Positions 28,007-37,986 are shown, counted from the stretch's first letter. The stretch: 64,000 nt of DNA from Ignavibacteria bacterium (GCA_030693705.1 JAUYAB010000068.1:24623-88622); one strand, 5' to 3'. Program-made: numbers and translations. Notes: generated by a model from the sequence alone, not told the origin.

Positions 28007-30124
28007 ATGAAACTAGTCTTCAGCGTTTTATTAATCACTATTCTGTGCGCATTTACACTACCGCTGGACAACAACAATACAGCGAACAATCCGTTCTTTC
28101 AAGAATGGAAGACACCTTACCAAACACCACCTTATAATGAAATAAAAAATGAGCATTTCCTTCCGGCTTTGATTGAAGGAATGCGGAAACAAAAAGCAGA
28201 AGTTGACGGAATCATTAATAATCCGGTGGAACCTACTTTCGAAAATACTATTGAAGCATTAGAAAAGAGCGGTGAACTGCTAACGAAAGTGAACAATGTT
28301 TTCAGTAATCTTTTAAGTGCCAACACGAATAACGAATTGCAAAATATTTCTCAAGAATCATCACCGCTTTTATCCAAACATTATGATGATATCAACCTCA
28401 ACGAGAAACTATTTAGTCGAATAAAAACATTATATGATAAAAAAAATACTCTGACCCTAAATTCAGAACAAAAAAGATTGTTGGAAAGATACTTTAAGGA
28501 TTTTACCAGACGCGGTGCTAACCTTAATGCCGAAGAGAAAGATAAGTTTCGAAAGATAAATGAAGAGCTTTCTGCGCTTTCCTTGAAGTTTAATGAGAAC
28601 GTTTTAAAAGAAACCAACTCTTTTATGCTCATTATTGATGATGAAAATGACCTCTCTGGACTTCCGGCGTCAGCAATTAATGCTGCAAAAGAAGAAGCAG
28701 TTGCTAAGGGGTATGAAAACAAATGGGTGTTTACACTTCAAGGACCTAGTTACCGATCATTTATAAGATATGCCAATAATCGTAGCCTTCGAGAAAAAAT
28801 TTATAAAGCTTCTAATCAGATTGCCAATAACGATAACGAATACGACAATAAAACTATTGTGCAAAAAATAATATCTCTACGATCTCAAAAAGCTAAGCTA
28901 TTAGGTTTTAAAACTTTTGCAGACTATGTACTCGATGACTATATGGCGAAAAATCCACAAAGAGTCTATGACTTCTTATTAAAATTGTGGGAACCTGTAA
29001 TTATTAAAGCCGGAAGAGAAATTCAAGATTTAAAAGAATTTGCTGTAAGCGAGGGGAATACTTCAAAGTTTGAACCCTGGGATCTTTCTTATTACGCACA
29101 GAAATTAAAGAAAGCAAAATATAATTTGGATGACGAGATGCTGCGTCCATATTTCAAACTTGAGAATGTGTTTACCGGTCTATTTGCAATAGTGAATAAA
29201 TTATACGGTATTCAACTTGTTGAAAGAAAAGATATTCCGGTGTATAACGAAGACGTAAAAGTCTTTGAGGTAAAAGATAGTGAAGGAAGGCACTTAGGAC
29301 TCTTGTATGCCGATTATTTCCCTCGCGATAATAAACAGGGTGGGGCATGGTGCGGAGTACTACGGGATCAGAACAACCTGAATGGTATAATAACTTCTCC
29401 TGTTACTTTTAATGTTGGCAGTCTTTCCAAACCAACTTCTGATAAACCTTCGCTTCTAACTTTGCGTGAAGTTGAAACTTTATATCACGAATTTGGTCAT
29501 GCGCTGAACAACTTATTCTCTAATGTTACTTATCCCCGTCTTACAGGCGCAAATGTTGCATGGGATTTTATTGAACTGCCTTCTCAAATAATGGAAAACT
29601 GGGCTACGGACCCCGAAGTATTAAGAATGTATGCTAAACATTATCAAACAGGAGAGGCTATTCCTGATGAACTAATAAAAAAAATAAAGGATGCCGAACT
29701 GTACAATATCGGTATAGCAACTACTTCCTCTTTATTGTTTCCTGCTTTAATCGACATGGATTATCATACCCGAACGGATGATTCCCTATTTGATATAAGA
29801 GCATTCGAAGAAAAAACTTTTAGTAAATACAATTTAGTTCAGGAATTAGGTTCTCCTTATCCATCTACTCAAAATGGGCACATTATGCCTGAAACCGGCG
29901 GATATGCGGCCGGTTATTATAGTTACATTTGGGCTGCGGTGCTTGATGCTGATGCGTTTGAACTTTTTCAAGAAAAAGGTCTTTTCAACAAAGATGTGGC
30001 TTATTCCTTTAAGAAAAATATTTTAGAAAAAGGTAACAGTGATGATCCTTTGGTGCTCTATAAACTATATAGAGGAAGAGAACCAAAAGTTGACGCATTA
30101 TTGAAAAAGTTAGGTGTAAATTAA
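28007..30124 (+). CDS. M3 family zinc metallopeptidase (Dcp/oligopeptidase A type), copy 1
   Basis: Gluzincin peptidase of the thimet-oligopeptidase/Dcp clan that cleaves short peptides. The zinc motif HEFGH is at residues 494-498 with the third ligand in FIELPSQ (E523), and upstream blocks such as FPRDNKQGGAWCG are conserved. 705 residues. A hydrophobic N-terminal segment (residues 1-19) suggests export, and a Cys at residue 14 is positioned like a lipobox but the preceding residue is Leu, so lipidation is doubtful. First of three tandem paralogues. Confidence 0.9.
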   Translation: MKLVFSVLLITILCAFTLPLDNNNTANNPFFQEWKTPYQTPPYNEIKNEHFLPALIEGMRKQKAEVDGIINNPVEPTFENTIEALEKSGELLTKVNNVFSNLLSANTNNELQNISQESSPLLSKHYDDINLNEKLFSRIKTLYDKKNTLTLNSEQKRLLERYFKDFTRRGANLNAEEKDKFRKINEELSALSLKFNENVLKETNSFMLIIDDENDLSGLPASAINAAKEEAVAKGYENKWVFTLQGPSYRSFIRYANNRSLREKIYKASNQIANNDNEYDNKTIVQKIISLRSQKAKLLGFKTFADYVLDDYMAKNPQRVYDFLLKLWEPVIIKAGREIQDLKEFAVSEGNTSKFEPWDLSYYAQKLKKAKYNLDDEMLRPYFKLENVFTGLFAIVNKLYGIQLVERKDIPVYNEDVKVFEVKDSEGRHLGLLYADYFPRDNKQGGAWCGVLRDQNNLNGIITSPVTFNVGSLSKPTSDKPSLLTLREVETLYHEFGHALNNLFSNVTYPRLTGANVAWDFIELPSQIMENWATDPEVLRMYAKHYQTGEAIPDELIKKIKDAELYNIGIATTSSLLFPALIDMDYHTRTDDSLFDIRAFEEKTFSKYNLVQELGSPYPSTQNGHIMPETGGYAAGYYSYIWAAVLDADAFELFQEKGLFNKDVAYSFKKNILEKGNSDDPLVLYKLYRGREPKVDALLKKLGVN

Positions 30125-30152
30125 TATTGTTTAAACTAAAGACGAGACAAAC

Positions 30153-32255
30153 ATGAAAACAAAATTATTTCTTTTATTATTTGCTATTACTTTGTGTGGA
30201 TTCACTTTTCAATCAGATGAAAAAAAAACAGATAATCCTTTTTTTAAGGAATGGAAAACACCCTTCCAAACACCTCCGTTTGATGAAATTAAATTGGAAC
30301 ATTACTTACCTGCTTTTGAAGAAGGTATTCTTCAGCAGAAAAATGAAATTGATGCAATTTTAAACTCGAAGGAAAAACCGACATTTGTAAATACAATTGA
30401 TGCTTTAGAACTAAGCGGGCAGTTGCTTACCAAAGTGAATAGGATTTTCAGCCAGGTTAACGCGGCAAATACAAACGATGAGATGCAAAAAATCGCCGAA
30501 ACCACTACGTCAATGTTATCAAAACACAATGATGATATTTTTCTTAATGAAAAATTGTTCGCAAAAGTAAAATCTGTATATGATGAAAAAGAAAAGTTTA
30601 ATCTCACTACGGAACAAAAGACAGTTCTTGAGAACTATTATCTGGATTTTATTAGAGGCGGAGCAAATTTAAATACCAAAGGTAAAGAGAAACTTAGAAA
30701 AATTAATGATGATCTTTCTCAACTCGTATTGAAATTCGGAGACAACGTTCGTAAAGAAAACGCAAAGTTCGAGTTGATGGTAGATAACAAAAAAGATCTC
30801 TCCGGACTTCCGGCTGCCTCAATTCAAGCAGCAGCAGAAAAAGCAGATGCAAAAGGTTTGGATGGGAAATGGAAATTTACAATTGATAAACCGACATTAA
30901 TTCCTTTTTTACAATTTGCAGAAAATCGTTCTTTACGAGAGAAAATGTATAAAGCATACATGAATCGCGGAAATAATAATGACGAGTTAGATAACAAATC
31001 GACTCTCTCTAAAACTATTTCTTTAAGAGTTGAAAAAGCAAATTTGTTGGGATATAAACGATATTCAGATTTTGTGCTTCAAAAGAAGATGGCAAAAACC
31101 CCGGAAAACGTTTATAAATTCTTATATGATATGTTCAAGCCAACTACTGAAAAATCGAAATCCGAAGTTGTTGAAATGCAGAAAATAATTGATAAAGGAA
31201 ATGGAGGATTCAAATTAGAGCCATGGGATTGGTGGTATTATGCCGAGAAAGTGAAAAAAGAAAAGTATGATCTTGATGAAGAAATGCTCCGTCCTTACTT
31301 CCAACTAGATAATGTAGTTAACGGAGCTTTTACTGTAGCCGGTAAACTTTGGGATTTGCAATTTTCAGAGCGGAAGGATATTCAGGTTTATCACTCCGAT
31401 ATGAAAGTATACGAAGTTAAAGAGGCGAATGGAAAGCATGTCGGTATTCTCTACACAGATTATTTCCCTCGAGACAGTAAAACAAATGGTGCATGGTGTG
31501 GCGGATTCAGAGATCAGACTAATATGGCTAACAACTACGTTTTCCCGCTTGTTTATAACGTCGGGAATTTTTCAAAGCCAACCGCAGATCAACCTGCTTT
31601 GATCAGCTTAGAGGAAGTAAGGACCTTGTTCCATGAATTTGGTCATGGTTTAGCCAACCTCCTTCAAAACATTACTTACCCGAGTGCAAGCAATGTCCCA
31701 TCGGATTTTGCAGAACTTCCATCCCAGATAATGGAAAATTGGTCTATGCAGCCTGAAGTTTTGAAGATGTATGCCAAGCATTATAAAACCGGCGAAATGA
31801 TTCCGCAAGAACTAATTGATAAAATTGATAATGCAAGATTTTTCAACCAGGGGTTTGAGACTTTAGAATATATTGCCGCTTCAATAATAGATATGGACTG
31901 GCATGTAATCACAGATACAAATGAAAGAGATGTAGCTCAATTCGATAAAGAATCAATTGCAAAAATGGGATTGATTCCGCAAATACTTCCGCGTTATCTA
32001 AGTACAAATTTTATTCACATAGCTACTTGGGGATATGAATCCGGCTACTACAGTTATCTTTGGGCTGCAGTTCTTGACTCGGATGCCTTTGAATCTTTTA
32101 TGGAAAGAGGGTTATTTGATAAAGCAACAGCAGAATCATTTAGAAAAAATGTTCTTGAAAAAGGGGGAAGTGAAGATCTTATGGTTCTTTACAAAAAATT
32201 TAAAGGAAGAGAACCGAATGTTAACGCGCTATTAAAAAAACGTGGGCTGAATTAG
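30153..32255 (+). CDS. M3 family zinc metallopeptidase (Dcp/oligopeptidase A type), copy 2
   Basis: Second tandem copy, 28 nt after copy 1. HEFGH at residues 494-498 and the third ligand in FAELPSQ (E521) are intact, with the block FPRDSKTNGAWCGG. 700 residues with a hydrophobic N-terminal export signal (residues 1-20). The active-site helix reads HEFGHGLANL, where copies 1 and 3 have HEFGHAL. It is collinear with its neighbours across the whole length, which points to duplication in place followed by divergence, perhaps in substrate choice. Confidence 0.9.
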   Translation: MKTKLFLLLFAITLCGFTFQSDEKKTDNPFFKEWKTPFQTPPFDEIKLEHYLPAFEEGILQQKNEIDAILNSKEKPTFVNTIDALELSGQLLTKVNRIFSQVNAANTNDEMQKIAETTTSMLSKHNDDIFLNEKLFAKVKSVYDEKEKFNLTTEQKTVLENYYLDFIRGGANLNTKGKEKLRKINDDLSQLVLKFGDNVRKENAKFELMVDNKKDLSGLPAASIQAAAEKADAKGLDGKWKFTIDKPTLIPFLQFAENRSLREKMYKAYMNRGNNNDELDNKSTLSKTISLRVEKANLLGYKRYSDFVLQKKMAKTPENVYKFLYDMFKPTTEKSKSEVVEMQKIIDKGNGGFKLEPWDWWYYAEKVKKEKYDLDEEMLRPYFQLDNVVNGAFTVAGKLWDLQFSERKDIQVYHSDMKVYEVKEANGKHVGILYTDYFPRDSKTNGAWCGGFRDQTNMANNYVFPLVYNVGNFSKPTADQPALISLEEVRTLFHEFGHGLANLLQNITYPSASNVPSDFAELPSQIMENWSMQPEVLKMYAKHYKTGEMIPQELIDKIDNARFFNQGFETLEYIAASIIDMDWHVITDTNERDVAQFDKESIAKMGLIPQILPRYLSTNFIHIATWGYESGYYSYLWAAVLDSDAFESFMERGLFDKATAESFRKNVLEKGGSEDLMVLYKKFKGREPNVNALLKKRGLN

Positions 32256-32324
32256 CCGTTAGATAAGAAGAAAGAGGTTTCAAATGAACAACAAATTTAT
32301 AACTAACAAAATTGGAGTTGGAAT

Positions 32325-34430
32325 ATGCGATCAAAATTTTTATTGTTAATCTTGTTTTTGGGAATATGCACATTTACTATTCAATCGGAAGATAACAAAA
32401 TGAATAATCCTTTTTTAAAAGAATGGAAAACTCCATTCGGAACACCACCCTTCGACCAAATTAAAAACGAACATTTCATGCCCGCTTATGAAGAGGGAAT
32501 GAAACAACAAGCAGCGGAAGTTGAAGCTATTGTTAATAATAAAGAAAAATCAACTTTCGAAAACACAATTGCAGCGTTTGAACAAAGCGGAAAACTTTTC
32601 ACCAAAGTGAACAATGTTTTCAACGGACTCAATGGTGCAAACACAAATGCTCGGTTACAAGAAATCGCTCAAAAAACAGCGCCTATGATCTCGAAACATT
32701 TTGACGAGATTTATCTCAATGAAAAATTCTTTACTCGTGTGAAAAGCATTTATCAAGAAAAAGACAAACTCAATCTTACCACTGAACAAAAAGTAGTTCT
32801 TGAAAATTATTACAAGGATTTTGTTCGCGGCGGCGCCAACTTAAATAAAGAAGAGAAAGAAAAGTTTAAAAAAATAAACGAAGAACTCTCTCTACTCGGT
32901 GTAAAATTTGCGGAAAATATTTTGAAAGAAACGAATGCAATTGGATTGGTTGTCGATAATAAAGAGGATCTTGTAGGATTGCCGGAAGGTGTTATTCAAG
33001 GCGCTGCCGAAACCGCAAAAGGAAAGGGTCTTGAAGGGAAGTGGGCTTTTACTCTTCAACGACCAAGCTGGACGCCATTCATTAAATATTCTCCTAAAAG
33101 AGAGCTAAGAGAAAAATTGTTTAAAGCCTACACTAACCGGGGAAACAACAACAATGAATTGGATACAAAAAAGATTCTAACCAAGATGGCTGCTCTTCGC
33201 GTTGAGAAGGCTAATTTATTGGGCTATAAAACATATGCTGATTTTAAACTTGAAATCAATATGTCGAAGAATCCAGAAACCGTTTACAAGTTTTTAAATG
33301 AACTCTGGACACCCTCAGAGCAAAAAGCGAAAGAAGAAGTAGCCGATATGCAGAAGATCATTGATGCTGAAGGCGGAAACTTCAAACTGCAACCCTGGGA
33401 TTGGTGGTATTATGCAGAAAAAGTTAGAACTGAAAAGTATGCACTCGATGAAGAGATGCTACGTCCGTATTTCAAACTTGAAAATGTTATTGACGGGGCA
33501 TTTGGAGTTGCAACCAAACTTTACGGTTTGAAATTTGTTCAGCGAAAAGATATTCCCGTTTATCACCATGATGTAAAAGTTTTTGAAGTGCTCGAAGCAA
33601 ACGGAAAACATCTTGGAGTTTTGTTTACCGATTATTTCCCGCGCGACAGCAAACGCAGCGGCGCATGGATGAGTGAATTCACAAGTCAATCCAATATGGG
33701 CGGAAAATTCATTTCACCGGTGCTTTACAACGTTGGTAATTTTACTAAACCTACAAAAGATAAACCTGCGCTCTTGAGCTTTGATGACGTGAACACGCTG
33801 TTCCATGAATTCGGTCATGCGCTACATTATTTGATTGCTACTTCTGTATATCCTTCCGGTAAAAGAGTTCCGGTTGATTTTGTTGAATTGCCTTCACAGG
33901 TAATGGAGAATTGGGCTTCCGATCCGGTAGTTTTAAAAATGTACGCGAAGCATTACAAAACCGGAAAAGTAATGCCGGATGAATTGATCAACAAAATTGT
34001 AAATGCGGGACATTTTAATCAAGGATTTGAAACGGTTGAATACTTAGCCGCGTCACTTCTGGATATGGATTGGCATTCGATTGTTGATACGAATGAAAAG
34101 GACGTTCTAAAATTTGAAAAAGAATCTTTAGCAAAACATGCTTTGATACCGGAAATTGAATCTCGTTATCAAAGTACAAATTTTCAGCATATTTTTGCTG
34201 ATGATGGTTATGCAGCCGGGTATTACGGTTATGTTTGGGCGGCGGTTTTAGATGCCGATGCCTTTGCGGCATTCAAAGAAAAAAACGATGTGTTTGATCC
34301 ATCAACGGCAAAAGCGTTTAGAAATCTCTTAAAGAATGCTGGCAGTGACGATCCGATGGTTCTTTATAAACAGTTTAGAGGAAGAGAACCGAAGATTGAT
34401 GCTTTGTTGCTGAAACGGGGATTAAATTAA
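32325..34430 (+). CDS. M3 family zinc metallopeptidase (Dcp/oligopeptidase A type), copy 3
   Basis: Third tandem copy, 69 nt after copy 2, preceded by GGAG. HEFGHALHYL at residues 494-503 with third ligand in FVELPSQ (E521). The block before it reads FPRDSKRSGAWMSEF, so the W-C-G of the other two copies is replaced by W-M-S. 701 residues, with an N-terminal hydrophobic signal. A bidirectional terminator follows 25 nt after the stop, so the three genes probably form one transcript. Confidence 0.9.
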   Translation: MRSKFLLLILFLGICTFTIQSEDNKMNNPFLKEWKTPFGTPPFDQIKNEHFMPAYEEGMKQQAAEVEAIVNNKEKSTFENTIAAFEQSGKLFTKVNNVFNGLNGANTNARLQEIAQKTAPMISKHFDEIYLNEKFFTRVKSIYQEKDKLNLTTEQKVVLENYYKDFVRGGANLNKEEKEKFKKINEELSLLGVKFAENILKETNAIGLVVDNKEDLVGLPEGVIQGAAETAKGKGLEGKWAFTLQRPSWTPFIKYSPKRELREKLFKAYTNRGNNNNELDTKKILTKMAALRVEKANLLGYKTYADFKLEINMSKNPETVYKFLNELWTPSEQKAKEEVADMQKIIDAEGGNFKLQPWDWWYYAEKVRTEKYALDEEMLRPYFKLENVIDGAFGVATKLYGLKFVQRKDIPVYHHDVKVFEVLEANGKHLGVLFTDYFPRDSKRSGAWMSEFTSQSNMGGKFISPVLYNVGNFTKPTKDKPALLSFDDVNTLFHEFGHALHYLIATSVYPSGKRVPVDFVELPSQVMENWASDPVVLKMYAKHYKTGKVMPDELINKIVNAGHFNQGFETVEYLAASLLDMDWHSIVDTNEKDVLKFEKESLAKHALIPEIESRYQSTNFQHIFADDGYAAGYYGYVWAAVLDADAFAAFKEKNDVFDPSTAKAFRNLLKNAGSDDPMVLYKQFRGREPKIDALLLKRGLN

Positions 34431-34454
34431 AGAATTGGTCAACCACTAAAAATT

Positions 34455-34489
34455 AAAAAAGCCTAAGTGAAAAATTGCTTAGGTTTTTT
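34455..34489. terminator. Bidirectional rho-independent terminator
   Basis: AAAAAAGCCTAAG and CTTAGGTTTTTT flank a 10-nt loop, a 6-bp GC-containing core extended by A-T pairs. The A and T tracts on both sides allow it to serve the M3 operon on the plus strand. Confidence 0.7.
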
Positions 34490-34541
34490 AATATAAGATT
34501 AGACTTCTTTTGAACTGTTAGTAATAATATGTAAACGGTTA

Positions 34542-34675
34542 TTAAATAGCGAATGATGAACAAGGAATAATGAATTTTGAAGTTAGTGTAATTTGTATTT
34601 CATCCGCCGCGGCGGATCAGCATTCGAAATTCCTTAATCGATATTCATTATTCATTATTCATTTTTCTATTTAGT
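34542..34675. repeat. Imperfect long inverted repeat with a central GC palindrome
   Basis: This gene-free stretch between the M3 genes and the lipoprotein gene has two arms. The left (34542-34582) and the reverse complement of the right (34622-34675) share in the same order TAAATAG, AATGA, AAGGAAT and TTnGAA. Between them is a perfect 16-bp palindrome ATCCGCCGCGGCGGAT (34602-34617), very GC-rich for this region. The structure resembles a degenerate MITE or REP-type intergenic element. Confidence 0.5.
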
Positions 34676-34725
34676 GGTTTCAATGCACTAAAAATGGAAG
34701 TTCTAATATCGTATTCATACTATAA

Positions 34726-35772
34726 TTACAATAGTTCTAATATGTTTGTAGTTTTGGTATACTGTCGTTGAGTTACTTTCTGCATGCCACCGGTGCGTGC
34801 CGGAGCCATCATACTCATCTCAATCGTTAAATACAAATTAGTCTTTGATTTTTCTACCAAACCTTTTGACAAGTTAAAATAAATTTTCCCCTCACCTTTG
34901 TATGAGGGCGACTTGACAGTAACTTTTGCTTGTTTTGCTCTTTCGGAGATTTTATACTGTGAATTTAATCCGGCATCAATTACGGCAAGGTTACTCTCTT
35001 TATATTTTTCAAAACCGGTTATTTTGAAATTCAAAGTATTTATCATTTCAAAAAACGGAAGTTGAGCCGGAGGATTTGTCATCGTCCATATTGAATCTTT
35101 TTTGACCTGATTATCCGGCAATTTTCTAAAAACTTGTGAAAGTAAAGGACGAAGCGCTCCTTCGGTTATTTGTTGCTGAAGCATTTTCTTTTCTTCCAGA
35201 GAGACTGAATCTTTTAATCCCCCTAATTCGATAATTTTATTCGCAATTCTGTCAGTTCTGAAAAACTCGAGGATCTCTCCTTTAGGTGTTACTCTTGCGG
35301 TGAAAGGATTATTTATAACGGCTTCATAGTTGGCGTAATTTTTTTTATCTTCACCGGAAAGTTTGTTGCCTGACTGATAAGAAAAAGTTTTCCCGTTTCC
35401 TGTCGCCTCGAGTTTAACAGAAGTAAACGTAAACTCAATTTCCATTACACCGTCTTGATCAACGTCCTTAACGGAAAGCTTTAATAGATAGGTTAGCGCT
35501 TGCCTGATATTTTGCACAACAAAAGTATCAGCTTTAATTGATTGATCATCATCGGTTATGCTCGTTAAACGATAGTTATACTCCGAACCTTTTGTAAAAG
35601 CATATTTCAGTTCGACAGTTGAAAAAGAACCATCTGTAATCGGAACAGCTTTTATATCGGAAGAATCAAAAGCGGTAGAAAAAGTTTTTTCTTCTTTCTT
35701 TGGTTCTTCTTTTTTACCGCATCCGATAAAAAAGGGAAGTATTAGTAATGTTAGCACAAGTAGTTTTTTCAT
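34726..35772 (-). CDS. Lipoprotein of unknown function (DUF6263-like)
   Basis: A 348-residue lipoprotein. The N-terminus MKKLLVLTLLILPFFIGC ends in a usable lipobox and is followed by a charged Lys/Glu linker (about residues 20-30). The remainder is beta-rich with segments such as VELKYAFTKGSEYNYRLT and NNPFTARVTPKGEILEFFRTD, which resemble the DUF6263 family of FCB bacteria; that match is from memory. Function unknown. It lies 9 nt after the NamZ-like gene on the same strand. Confidence 0.7.
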   Translation of the reverse strand: MKKLLVLTLLILPFFIGCGKKEEPKKEEKTFSTAFDSSDIKAVPITDGSFSTVELKYAFTKGSEYNYRLTSITDDDQSIKADTFVVQNIRQALTYLLKLSVKDVDQDGVMEIEFTFTSVKLEATGNGKTFSYQSGNKLSGEDKKNYANYEAVINNPFTARVTPKGEILEFFRTDRIANKIIELGGLKDSVSLEEKKMLQQQITEGALRPLLSQVFRKLPDNQVKKDSIWTMTNPPAQLPFFEMINTLNFKITGFEKYKESNLAVIDAGLNSQYKISERAKQAKVTVKSPSYKGEGKIYFNLSKGLVEKSKTNLYLTIEMSMMAPARTGGMQKVTQRQYTKTTNILELL

Positions 35773-35781
35773 TTTTATCCT

Positions 35782-37023
35782 TTAATAAAGTAAATATTTT
35801 TTTCTTATTTCTTTGAAATGAGATAGTTCTTTTTGATATGATTTGAAAATATGATCCGGTGAAATATTCTTTAAAAGTTGTTTCCTGATCTTTGAATCTC
35901 CCGAAAGTAAATCGATCGATTTCTCTTTAAACGAATATTTTTTGGGATACAATTTGTGTAAAGTGTAAAGCAGAATAATTCCAAATTTTACAGATTCAAC
36001 TTTCGCTTTATCGATTACGTTTATCGAAATGCCGTGACAAATTTTTTCATTGTACTTCGGGTTTGTCGCAGCATTAGGAATATCTTTTGGTGTAAAAGAA
36101 ATTTCAGAAAAAGTCAAACCTTTAATTTTGAATTTGCGAAGTTCATTAAACAATTGTTTTGCTTTAATAAACGGTGCTCCGATTGTTAAGAAAGGTTTTT
36201 CGGTTCCTCTTCCTTCGGAAATATTTGTTCCTTCGATCAAACAAGTTCCCGGATAAACGATGGCTGTTTCTAAATCAGTGATGTTAGGTGATGGTTTTAT
36301 CCATTGACGATTCAGATCGTCGAAGAAATAATTTCGCTTCCAGTTTCTCATTCTCAAAACCTCAAGCATCGCATGCAGATTATTTCCCAAAAGATTTTCT
36401 TCGTTAAAATAATTCGCCAACTCGCCAAAGGTCATTCCATGTGCAACCGGTATTGGAGCAATTCCAACAAACGAACTTAGAGAATCCTGCCGGATTGGTC
36501 CATCAACATAATTACCGCCGATTGGATTTGGTCGATCAAGAACGATGATCGGAATTTTATTTTCTGCCGCAGCCTGCATTGAATAATAAAGGGTCGAAAG
36601 ATAGGTGTAAAAACGGGCGCCTACATCCTGCATATCAAAAATTAAAACATCAACACCTTTCAACATTTCTTTAGTAGGTTTTTTATTTTTTCCGTAAAGA
36701 GAATATATCGGAGCTTGCGTCTTTTCATCAATTTCATTTTCAATAACTTCTCCGGCTTTTCCCATACCGCGTATTCCGTGCTCGGGACCAAACAACGCGA
36801 CAATTTTGATTCTATACTCCGATGAAAATAGTGCATCAACAAGATGAGTTCCATCATCTAAAACAGCCGTGTGATTGGTGACTATTCCAATATTTCTTCC
36901 TTCGATTAAATCAATATTTTCTGAAAGAAGCAAGTCGGCTCCCGTTGCTATCTTTACTTTGTTAGATTGACAGAAAATTGTTTGAAGAAAAAGAAACGTG
37001 ATGAGAAATAATTTATAATTCAT
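35782..37023 (-). CDS. DUF1343 protein, NamZ-like exo-beta-N-acetylmuramidase
   Basis: Exported protein of 413 residues (signal peptide about 1-18) belonging to the DUF1343/YbbC family. The characterised member NamZ removes terminal MurNAc from peptidoglycan fragments. Typical segments are GRNIGIVTNHTAVLDDG, LFGPEHGIRG, LIFDMQDVGARFYTYLST, VLDRPNPIGG and the C-terminal LIEGTNISEGRGT. It overlaps the Nudix gene by 11 nt, and with the M3 peptidases nearby suggests cell wall or peptide scavenging, which is inference. Confidence 0.86.
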   Translation of the reverse strand: MNYKLFLITFLFLQTIFCQSNKVKIATGADLLLSENIDLIEGRNIGIVTNHTAVLDDGTHLVDALFSSEYRIKIVALFGPEHGIRGMGKAGEVIENEIDEKTQAPIYSLYGKNKKPTKEMLKGVDVLIFDMQDVGARFYTYLSTLYYSMQAAAENKIPIIVLDRPNPIGGNYVDGPIRQDSLSSFVGIAPIPVAHGMTFGELANYFNEENLLGNNLHAMLEVLRMRNWKRNYFFDDLNRQWIKPSPNITDLETAIVYPGTCLIEGTNISEGRGTEKPFLTIGAPFIKAKQLFNELRKFKIKGLTFSEISFTPKDIPNAATNPKYNEKICHGISINVIDKAKVESVKFGIILLYTLHKLYPKKYSFKEKSIDLLSGDSKIRKQLLKNISPDHIFKSYQKELSHFKEIRKKYLLY

Positions 37024-37552
37024 TTTGAAAATGTCTCCTTGCCAGCGACCAGGCGGCTAACGTTAGTCCATCCCAAATAATATTTTTGCTTATGAGTTCC
37101 TCAATTTCTTTTGGAGTTTTTTCCAGCAATTCAAATTCTTCCGTAGCATCTTTTGGAAGGGGAGACGGGAGCAAATCTTTTGCAAGAAAAACTTTTGAAA
37201 TTTCATCCGCCGCTCCGGTAAATGGAGCGAACTCACCAATCTCCAAAAGCGAATCGGCAGAAAAACCCGTCTCTTCGCGAAGTTCTTTTAATGCGTTTTC
37301 TTGGTAAGAAATTCCTTCCTTCATTCCACCGCATGGAAACTCAATACTTTCACGTTCATTTAAATAGCGGTATTGCTTAACCATTAAAATTTTTCCATCG
37401 GAAGTAATCGGAATAATCATCGAAGAACCGGAGGTGTGAACGTAATGATAGATGCCACGTTCACCATTCTCTAACTGAAATTCATCTACCCGGTAGCTCC
37501 AATGATCATTTTGGAATTTGGTCAGTGAAGAGATTTTTTGCCAGTGAAGCAA
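37013..37552 (-). CDS. Nudix hydrolase (ADP-ribose pyrophosphatase type)
   Basis: A 179-residue cytoplasmic Nudix protein, likely acting on a nucleoside diphosphate sugar. The Nudix box is recognisable as FPCGGMKEGISYQENALKEL then REETGF. The catalytic Glu pair in EETG is kept, but relative to GX5EX7REUXEEXGU the box is one residue short before the helix, the first Glu position reads Ile and the conserved Arg is Lys. Two nt separate it from ndk upstream and it overlaps the NamZ-like gene by 11 nt. Confidence 0.85.
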   Translation of the reverse strand: MLHWQKISSLTKFQNDHWSYRVDEFQLENGERGIYHYVHTSGSSMIIPITSDGKILMVKQYRYLNERESIEFPCGGMKEGISYQENALKELREETGFSADSLLEIGEFAPFTGAADEISKVFLAKDLLPSPLPKDATEEFELLEKTPKEIEELISKNIIWDGLTLAAWSLARRHFQNEL

Positions 37553-37554
37553 TT

Positions 37555-37986
37555 TTAATCTGTGTAATTATTAAGTAATTCGTGTCTCGAAAAAAAATGA
37601 GCAATTTCAATTGCGGCGTTTTCATCGGAGTCTGAACCGTGCACAGCATTTTCGCTTTTGCTGTCGGCATATAACTTCCGAACAGTGCCTTCTTCCGCTT
37701 CAGCCGGATCAGTTGATCCGATGAGTTTTCGGTAATCAGCAACGGCATTTTCTTTTTCCAATACTAAAGCTACCACCGGACCGGAAATCATAAACTCAAC
37801 AAGGTCATTGTAAAATGGTCTTTCTTTATGAACTTCGTAAAATCCTTGAGCTGATTCTTTTGTAAGCCGCGTCATTTTCATCGCCTTAATTTTGAATCCG
37901 GCTTCCGTGAATTTAGTTATTATTTGTCCAACAAGATTTTTTTTTACTGCGTCGGGTTTTATCATCGCGAAGGTTCTATTTGTCAT
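37555..37986 (-). CDS. ndk: Nucleoside diphosphate kinase
   Basis: Transfers the gamma phosphate between nucleoside triphosphates and diphosphates through a phosphohistidine. The catalytic His lies in [20 protein letters not shown], and the N-terminal [17 protein letters not shown] is diagnostic. The length of 143 residues is standard. A GGAG ribosome binding site precedes the ATG. It is downstream of sucD but separated by a strong terminator. Confidence 0.97.
   Translation of the reverse strand: MTNRTFAMIKPDAVKKNLVGQIITKFTEAGFKIKAMKMTRLTKESAQGFYEVHKERPFYNDLVEFMISGPVVALVLEKENAVADYRKLIGSTDPAEAEEGTVRKLYADSKSENAVHGSDSDENAAIEIAHFFSRHELLNNYTD

Noticed and set aside
32284..32349. 21-codon frame between M3 copies 2 and 3
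   Set aside because: No conserved features, overlaps the next gene start; most likely chance.
28007..34430. Lipoprotein status of the three M3 peptidases
   Set aside because: All have a Cys at residue 14-15 after a hydrophobic stretch, but the residue before it is Leu or Ile, which does not fit a lipobox.
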